A stretch of DNA of 64,000 nt, from the NCBI RefSeq assembly GCF_029227915.1, contig NC_079887.1:7874001-7938000 (forward strand), given 5' to 3'. Shown here one piece after another: positions 58,001 to 64,000 of the stretch. A model generated the notes under the pieces. The model made no database searches. It was given only the letters and a program-made list of their open reading frames with translations, and was not told the DNA's origin. Numbering within the stretch: position 1 is the stretch's first letter; the number at the start of each line of letters is the position of its first letter. Made by a program: the position numbers and the translations under genes. Source of the stretch: Hydractinia symbiolongicarpus (Eukaryota; Cnidaria; Hydrozoa; Anthoathecata; Hydractiniidae).

Positions 58001-59121
58001 TTTGTGCGGTGAGAAATAAGAAAAGCATACAGTGTAAAAAATTTAAAAGATGTTTGTTTAATTTGCTTTTTTTCCTGGATGAAATTTTGATGATATGCCG
58101 AACACTTTTATAAAACGGTTTTGTCGTCGACCCGTTTAGTCGTAGCAATGTTTTCACACGCACATTAATACGAGTAGCGGAAATTATAGGTTTCCTAGTC
58201 TTTCCTGAACCAAGCCACAAATCTAAGCAATTTAGCTAAAAGCGTTTTGTAGTATCATATGTCAGGAAATATCATTATTGGACGAAGGATTATCGCTTTT
58301 TCGTAGGTAAAGAGTTTAAAAGATAAATTCTTTTTTCAAAGCCTGGTCTTATTTAAATAGTTTAATAGTAAGAAAATAACAAGTTTTGAACAGAAAGAAA
58401 GGAAAAAAATCTTCCTAGGTGCATGCGAAATAAAATGTCGAATAAAACCAATAGTATCTACAAATTGTTATTTTTATTTTTCAAGTCTGCTTCAGCTTGG
58501 TTTGTTCTTCTTTTATTCTTTAATAGCAAGAACACAACTTCATAATCCAACCTTTTTTTGTTCTTATATATTATAATTTTCTTCAAATGTCTCGAAAATT
58601 TGTTTATAATATGAAAAATGCTTTTTGCATTGCAAATGGAGCTTTGATTTGTGTTCAAGAACAAACTACCCAAAAATAAATATTAAGAAGCGAGCTAAAT
58701 CAAAGAATTTACGTCCTGAGTTGTTCTTATTTCATGACAAGGTTGCTCTCAGTATTTAATAAAATTCTTACTGTTGTTGTTTCGTTCTTATAATTTTTAC
58801 AAAATCAGGTATTCTTTTAAAATTGTGTTTTTTAAAAAAGCCTGTACAGATTAACTTATGCTTCACAAAACAAATTCTTAAGAACGTTACCGTTAGTAAC
58901 AAAAAGTAGGCGTTCTTATAAAAGAAGAAAACATTGGAAGTTCGATAGTTCAATGGAAATATATTCACCCTTGCTGACTTACCAGACCATCACACTGGGT
59001 ATCATATTGACATATACGATGATGGATCCTGACTGGTTAGAATGAAATTTCACTGGAGCAACATTTAATGAAATTTGGTTCACATAAAAAACGCTGAAGT
59101 AACTTTTAATTTGTGATAATT
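55083..59121. other. Intergenic, AT-rich, no gene established
   Basis: A TTCTAG acceptor at about 55619, an open frame with two cysteines and a strong GTGAGT donor at about 55682 could mark a lone exon (CNFLIICVVFADEDVVYQFCG); nothing connects to it. A pyrimidine-rich tract lies at 56600-56740. Other ORFs have no recognisable content. Confidence 0.45.
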
Positions 59122-59322
59122 TAGCACCCTCCTTTGTGGATGCTAAAAATGTGACTTCTTCATGGAATTCGATATCTGAAAGAGCTAATAATATTACGAA
59201 GAATTGTCAAGCCGTTGGCATTCATGATTAAACCAATTTCTGATCCTTAAGGAGGAGTTCTAGAGAAGTTTAATTCAGAAATCTTTTTAAATCTGGTTTA
59301 ATCTTTGCGAAGGAGGGTGCTA
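59122..59322. mobile_element. Small TIR element with TAGCACCCTCCTT ends
   Basis: The left TAGCACCCTCCTTTG and the right CGAAGGAGGGTGCTA are inverted complements with one mismatch, 201 bases apart end to end. An inner AAGGAGGAGTTCTAG echoes the end. There is no ORF. TA at both extremities may be part of the element or a TA target duplication. Confidence 0.7.
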
Positions 59323-61387
59323 GCTCAATCAAAATGGTTTTATACTAATAGATTGTTCTTTCTTGAATAGCCATCATCAGAAATAAAGACATTTTAATTG
59401 GATAATCATCGGCTCAGCTTTGTTGACACGTCCAGCCTTTAGCCATTTTATATTTTTCGCAATCTACACATGCAATCTGTCTACGTCATTTAAGTACGCA
59501 TTAAGTTGTTAACAATGTTAGTAAAGCTTATTAAAGACATTGTTTTTGTCAAAAAAAGAGGTGCCTTCTGAAGAAACATGTAAATTATGATTTAAATGTT
59601 CTCCATTTTTGAACTGAAGATAATGTTCTTTCATGGTTTTTCAAATACCTCGATTTATACTTCTTTATATTCTCATTTTCCACCATATCACTTAGAATGA
59701 TGTATGTTTTTAGAGGCTCTAAATTCCTGTAAGTGCTGTTATAGTGAAAAAGTATACTAAAGTAACTTCTGATTCGTTTGAAAGAAATGTTGACAGAGAT
59801 TATATTGTAGCATTTGTCGTGCATGAGTATATTATTAAAATTTACATGAGAAATTATGCGTTTGCTTAATCTGCAAAAAAATTTTTTGTTTTAGTAAGAA
59901 CAATTCAATGTTTGTTTGTTCAAAAATTGTTTTGATAAACACGTTCCATTTCATTATTCTTAAGGCAGATTCTCTTTATAATTGGATCCATTTTATTAAC
60001 TAATTACATATGACTTTTAAAAATAAAACCATGACGCTTTTTAAGTTGTGCTAGAGTGTGGCACACTGCCTTTTATGTTTCTATGGGAACTCCGGGGAGT
60101 TGTATATCCTTTTTATGACGTCACAGATTACATCAGCAAGGTCATCTAAATTCTGCTTAGTTCCATTTATTTCAGTTTGCATTACCTTACCTTTTTACTG
60201 CTATCATTTTTACCTACACATTACACAAATTACATAATACAGCCCTTTGCTATGATCAACATGAAGGACCCAGATAGGCATGAAACAACTTTTAAATAAC
60301 TTATAAAAAGATTTAGACCCTTCTTATAAACCATAAAAAGATCTTTGCTTTTTTGTGTCATAGAACATTGGAAACGTTAAACGCGTTCTAAACTTGATTT
60401 TGATTTAAATGAAGATCGTTTGCTTCTGTCGTACTCATAAATCTATTTAAAAATATCAACACTGCTAGCTGTAAAATTCTCTTTTCCTACATATCCCTAT
60501 GAACATGTCGCTAGAAGTCTCGCACAAGTTTATTTAAAGTCACTTTAAAGACCTCTGTATAAAGTATAGCGACACTTTAGTGTGCCGATATTAAGTGTCG
60601 AGAACGTTGAAAGGTAGAACGTTGCCTGACCCAGTGGTCACCTCAAGGATAAATAGGCATAAATACCCCTTCTTGAAAAGTTACATTGGATTTCAAATTT
60701 TATTTTTCCTTTTTTTCTCTCTCTTTCTTTCTTTTAGTACAATTTGAACTGATAAGTTTAATTTCTTTTTTTATCTTGCAGAATAAATGATCTCTCTCAG
60801 ACGTAAACAAAAAATATTACAATTTTTTTTTATCTTTTCCAGACGTTCTTTTTTCGTTTATTTGTCTTAATATCTTTCTTACAAAAACGAAAGGAAAATC
60901 ATATCGCGTTAACAATATAAATAATTTATATGTTTGTTATTTTTATTTTTATTTCTTTACTTTTCTTTGAAGAACGTGCACTTTATTGACACTATTTTAT
61001 TTGAATTTGTATAGGTACCATGCATATGATATTTTTTTCCTTTTTGCCAACCTAGTGCCCAGGGCTTGCTAACTTTTTTGTATGTGAACGGAACCTTATC
61101 TTTGTTTTTTTATATAAATTAAATCACAGCAATAAAAGCAACCTACTCTAATTACAGGAATATATAAGAAACTTGCCAAAGTTTACAAGGTTTAAAAAAC
61201 TTCTCGAATCCTTGTACATGCTCACATATTCTTGTAGGTAACACAGCATATGTGCGCAAAAATGGAGCATCAAAATCTATTCTTCTCCTCTAGGTGTAAA
61301 AATAGCTATTACTAAATATTTGTACGAATTGTTTTAGGTAAAGATTCAAAAATACAGAATTATATTTGTCTTAATCACGGCAAATGC

Positions 61388-61697
61388 TCGAGTGGGCGCT
61401 TATTTTGAGCGGTATATTTAAAAGGGGTGTTTTTTAAACAATACGTTATGTTTAAAGCTGTCTTTTTCAAGACAATAAGGTAATTGCGGAATGATAAATA
61501 TAAACATTATAACATGAAATTTCATACTGCATATGTTTTTAAAACAAGCTGCTTTTTAGTAAAAGGTAGTTTTTTTGAAATATGCAAATTAGCGCCTCTC
61601 CTCCCCCCCCCCTTCTTTCGCTCTAGTACTATACTGAAATAACCGCCCCTGAGCGCTTTTTCGAAAGGGTGGCTTATATGAGAATAAGCGTTTTATC
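61388..61697. repeat. Degenerate element with GGGCGCTTATTTTGAGC / GAATAAGCG ends
   Basis: GAGTGGGCGCTTATTTTGAG at the left faces GGCTTATATGAGAATAAGCG at the right. Inside are a C10 run (about 61604) and ACCGCCCCTGAGCGC. The style matches the GGCGTTTATT element at 13699-14090 but the sequences are not the same, so relation is a guess. Confidence 0.4.
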
Positions 61698-61830
61698 CAC
61701 AGAAATAAGTGCGCATGCCCATAGTTCTCAACAAAAAACATAGCTAATGAACTGGCTGTGAAAGCAAAAATAGAAGTTTTTTAGGACTAAATTACGTCGT
61801 TATACAGCTCAAGTTTATAATATCCTTCTT

Positions 61831-61930
61831 CAACATCCTCGTCCCCAGGGTCTTGTGTCCCCTAAGCCGTTATTACGGATTGGCCGCTATCAACTTCATC
61901 GACAAGGCAAAATGCCCTGGGAACGACGTT
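61831..61930. mobile_element. MITE copy G of the AACCTCGTTCCCAG family
   Basis: A 100-base unit from CAACATCCTCGTCCCCAGGG to ATGCCCTGGGAACGACGTT. The interior (GCCGTTATTACGGATTGGCC ... GACAAGGCAAAATGCCCTGG) is the reverse complement of the interior of copy B at 3813-3902. The two are therefore the same element in opposite orientation. Confidence 0.85.
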
Positions 61931-64000
61931 CCTTCTTCAAGGAAGTCTTCACGTTTTATTTTCCACGTGGAAAAAAAAATAAAAAATTGTATTTACTGAG
62001 TTCAAAAGTCCTTATGTTTATTTTCAGGTATAAATACTAATGCTTTATTCAAGCTGTAGCTGATTAACCCAGATAGAACGCTACATGCCCTGTGATCAAG
62101 GGTAAATAGTTTCAGGTGGACCATACGGCAAGTAGGAAATCCCACGCAGAACAAAACAGAAGCCCTTAAATCCGGCCTCCCCGTACCACGTAGTATATAA
62201 ACAAAAAGCTTTATCCGTAACGTGGAATAAAAGTGCGAACCTCTACTAAAATTTGCACAGGGCCTCTGAGGCTCAAACACAAGGTCCAGGTGGATTGACA
62301 TTAACAATTGCTTTAGAATATTTGACAGTGTTGATTAAAACATTTGGTAAAAGATGTTTATCGCATATTAAAATTCATTATGGAAGAGTATCCGACTCGA
62401 GTATCGACTCTGTTAATAAGAGTCCAACCAGCTTGTTTTTTCTTACGTGTTGAATAACTGAGAAACAAACTTTGTTGCAAACAATTAATTTTTCTCTTAT
62501 GAGTCAGCTTGTTCAGAGGGCCTTTTTTGCCATCCGAAAATTTGCGTTAAACTATGTTTATTCCGAAAATAAAAGACTACAGGAAGCACGTTTAAGAAAA
62601 TGTGGTTTTATATTTGCTTAATTTTTCTTGATAAACTTTATTACAAATTATGAAAATAATACAAGCAGGATAAGATGATTAAGTGAGATGAAAGCTTTAA
62701 GTTCCTTCATTCGCCCTTGCCGTATCATGAAAATTTAATATTTGCAAGCACACATTCAAACAAAAACAAAGCTAGCCTTAGAATCCAAACCCAGGGGTTT
62801 GTGTTCTCGTCAGATCCATTTTCTGAACTGTTTAAACGTTGTGTTGCGTTTTTTAAGACTATTGGCCACGGATAAAAATTGCAGCAAAAACCTGCAGCAT
62901 TTTTTTGCTGCGTGTGGATGGAAAATGTTGCTCATGGCCCCTGAGCTTTACTTTTGAACATTAGAACATTCCTTAGTCGTTACTTTTGCACTAATGTCAG
63001 CCGTTTGCTTAGATTTTGATATTTTTTCACTATAATACAACCCATATAAATGGATGTGTTTCCTTTACGCCGCAACACGCCTTAAACTTTTCAAACGGCA
63101 GAGTTTCAGTTTGGACTGATTGGGACCTACAAACCTAGACATAGTATTTGTAAAAATGACTGTTTTTTAACTATTGGCTTCACAAACGCTTTGTATTGAC
63201 TTTGGCAGGGGTGTAGGCTGAAAATGAACTAGCTACACTTTCCAGCAGGTCTACAGTATTGAACAATCGGCTTTATGGCTATTTGCTGAAATCAGCAAAA
63301 ATTTACCAAAGTCTTGAATCCGCTGAAAACATGAACATGTAAACCTTAACAAGTTTGTGTTCTTTGCTCCGATAGAACTTAATATGCTTAAAAAATAACG
63401 GGTAATCGAACAAATTGTACATTATCACGTTGTAATAAATTTGCAGTAATATCTATCTCTCGTTTGGTTTCTAAATAAAGAAGAATAGTTTGAAAATATA
63501 TTTAATAGACTGTAAAACAGTGGAAAATCTGATATTTATTGGCATTGCTTCTAGTTTCCGTCCTCCAGAGTTGGTTTTTGTTTACTAATTTTTCCCCTAT
63601 TTTAGTCATAGGTTTGTTGACTTTTATCTGTTAACAGTTGTCGAATCTTCCTTGATTTATTGCAATCGATCCAATATTACCATTGAATCGACATATCCAT
63701 TTGAAATAGTCATTTGCATTGTGATATTGTCACCAGGAAAAGGGCAAGCAAGACATCAGAAATTGTAATGTACCTAGAAATTCGTTATTTATTTTCAAAT
63801 AATCTCGCAGAACACCCAATTTAAAAATAGAATAAACGTCATTTGAAACTAAAAACGATCAACTGTGGAAAGTAATATAAAGACATCTTCAGTCATGATA
63901 ATGGCCCATCAATAGAGCCTGTGTTTTTTTAAGATTTCATGTTAAGTAATTTGTTAAACGTGTCCCACTATTTCTGTCGGTTCTTTTTTCTCAAGAGGTA

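Larger units (their letters stand above)
59323..64000. other. Intergenic to right edge, no gene seen
   Basis: Contains a lone MITE end at about 61046 (CAACCTAGTGCCCAGGGC), an element-like stretch at 61388-61697 and a full MITE at 61831-61930. Several ORFs of 60-100 codons have no recognisable content. No splice-bounded exon was identified. Confidence 0.45.

Noticed and set aside
57936-58220. 94-codon basic ORF
   Set aside because: Basic residues look protein-like but there is no splice, promoter or family evidence.

Overview
This is nuclear DNA from an animal. It is very AT-rich, genes are split into short exons with GT/AG junctions, tRNA-Asn genes and a tRNA-derived SINE are present, and much of the intergenic and intronic space holds small terminal-inverted-repeat elements. 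The gene content (an RBR ubiquitin ligase of the RNF217 type, the axonemal protein DRC2/CCDC65, an LHFPL-type tetraspan protein and a GAS2-like cytoskeletal linker) is metazoan. Base composition, intron density and repeat types suggest a cnidarian, perhaps a hydrozoan; that placement is an inference. I see no operons, phage or CRISPR, and nothing I would call a new biological system.

Layout. 1-6.9 kb: repeats (inverted/tandem 20-mers at 0.72 kb, a pogo-like MITE at 2.1-2.6 kb, three copies of a ~90-100 bp MITE) and one probable terminal exon of an unrecognised gene at 2.8-3.05 kb. 7.0-10.0 kb, minus: two-exon RNF217-like gene. 12.8-25.3 kb, minus: a complete DRC2/CCDC65 gene, rebuilt as 15 exons joining in frame to 499 codons, with introns carrying a SINE, MITEs and an hAT-like element. 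26.4-27.3 kb, minus: frameshifted remains of a P-loop protein resembling DUF3987 proteins. 30-31.1 kb, minus: a possible small unrecognised gene, and a pogo-like MITE on the other strand. 37.55-38.5 kb, plus: two-exon LHFPL-like gene. 40.4-44.7 kb: a repeat-rich block with three tRNA-Asn copies, a poly-G/poly-C foldback element and a LINE 3' end. 48.1-52.7 kb, minus: seven-exon GAS2-like gene (CH domain, GAR domain, basic tail with two SxIP motifs). 53-64 kb: no gene I can establish, only weak ORFs and MITEs.

The genes look like independent single-copy animal genes rather than a cluster. Two have cytoskeletal roles: DRC2 in the nexin-dynein regulatory complex of motile cilia, and the GAS2-like protein linking actin to microtubules. 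Exon boundaries were found by eye, from splice consensus, reading phase and recalled family sequence. DRC2, GAS2-like, LHFPL and RNF217 all close in frame from ATG to stop. Many ORFs of 60-120 codons open with TTG in AT-rich DNA and were not called.
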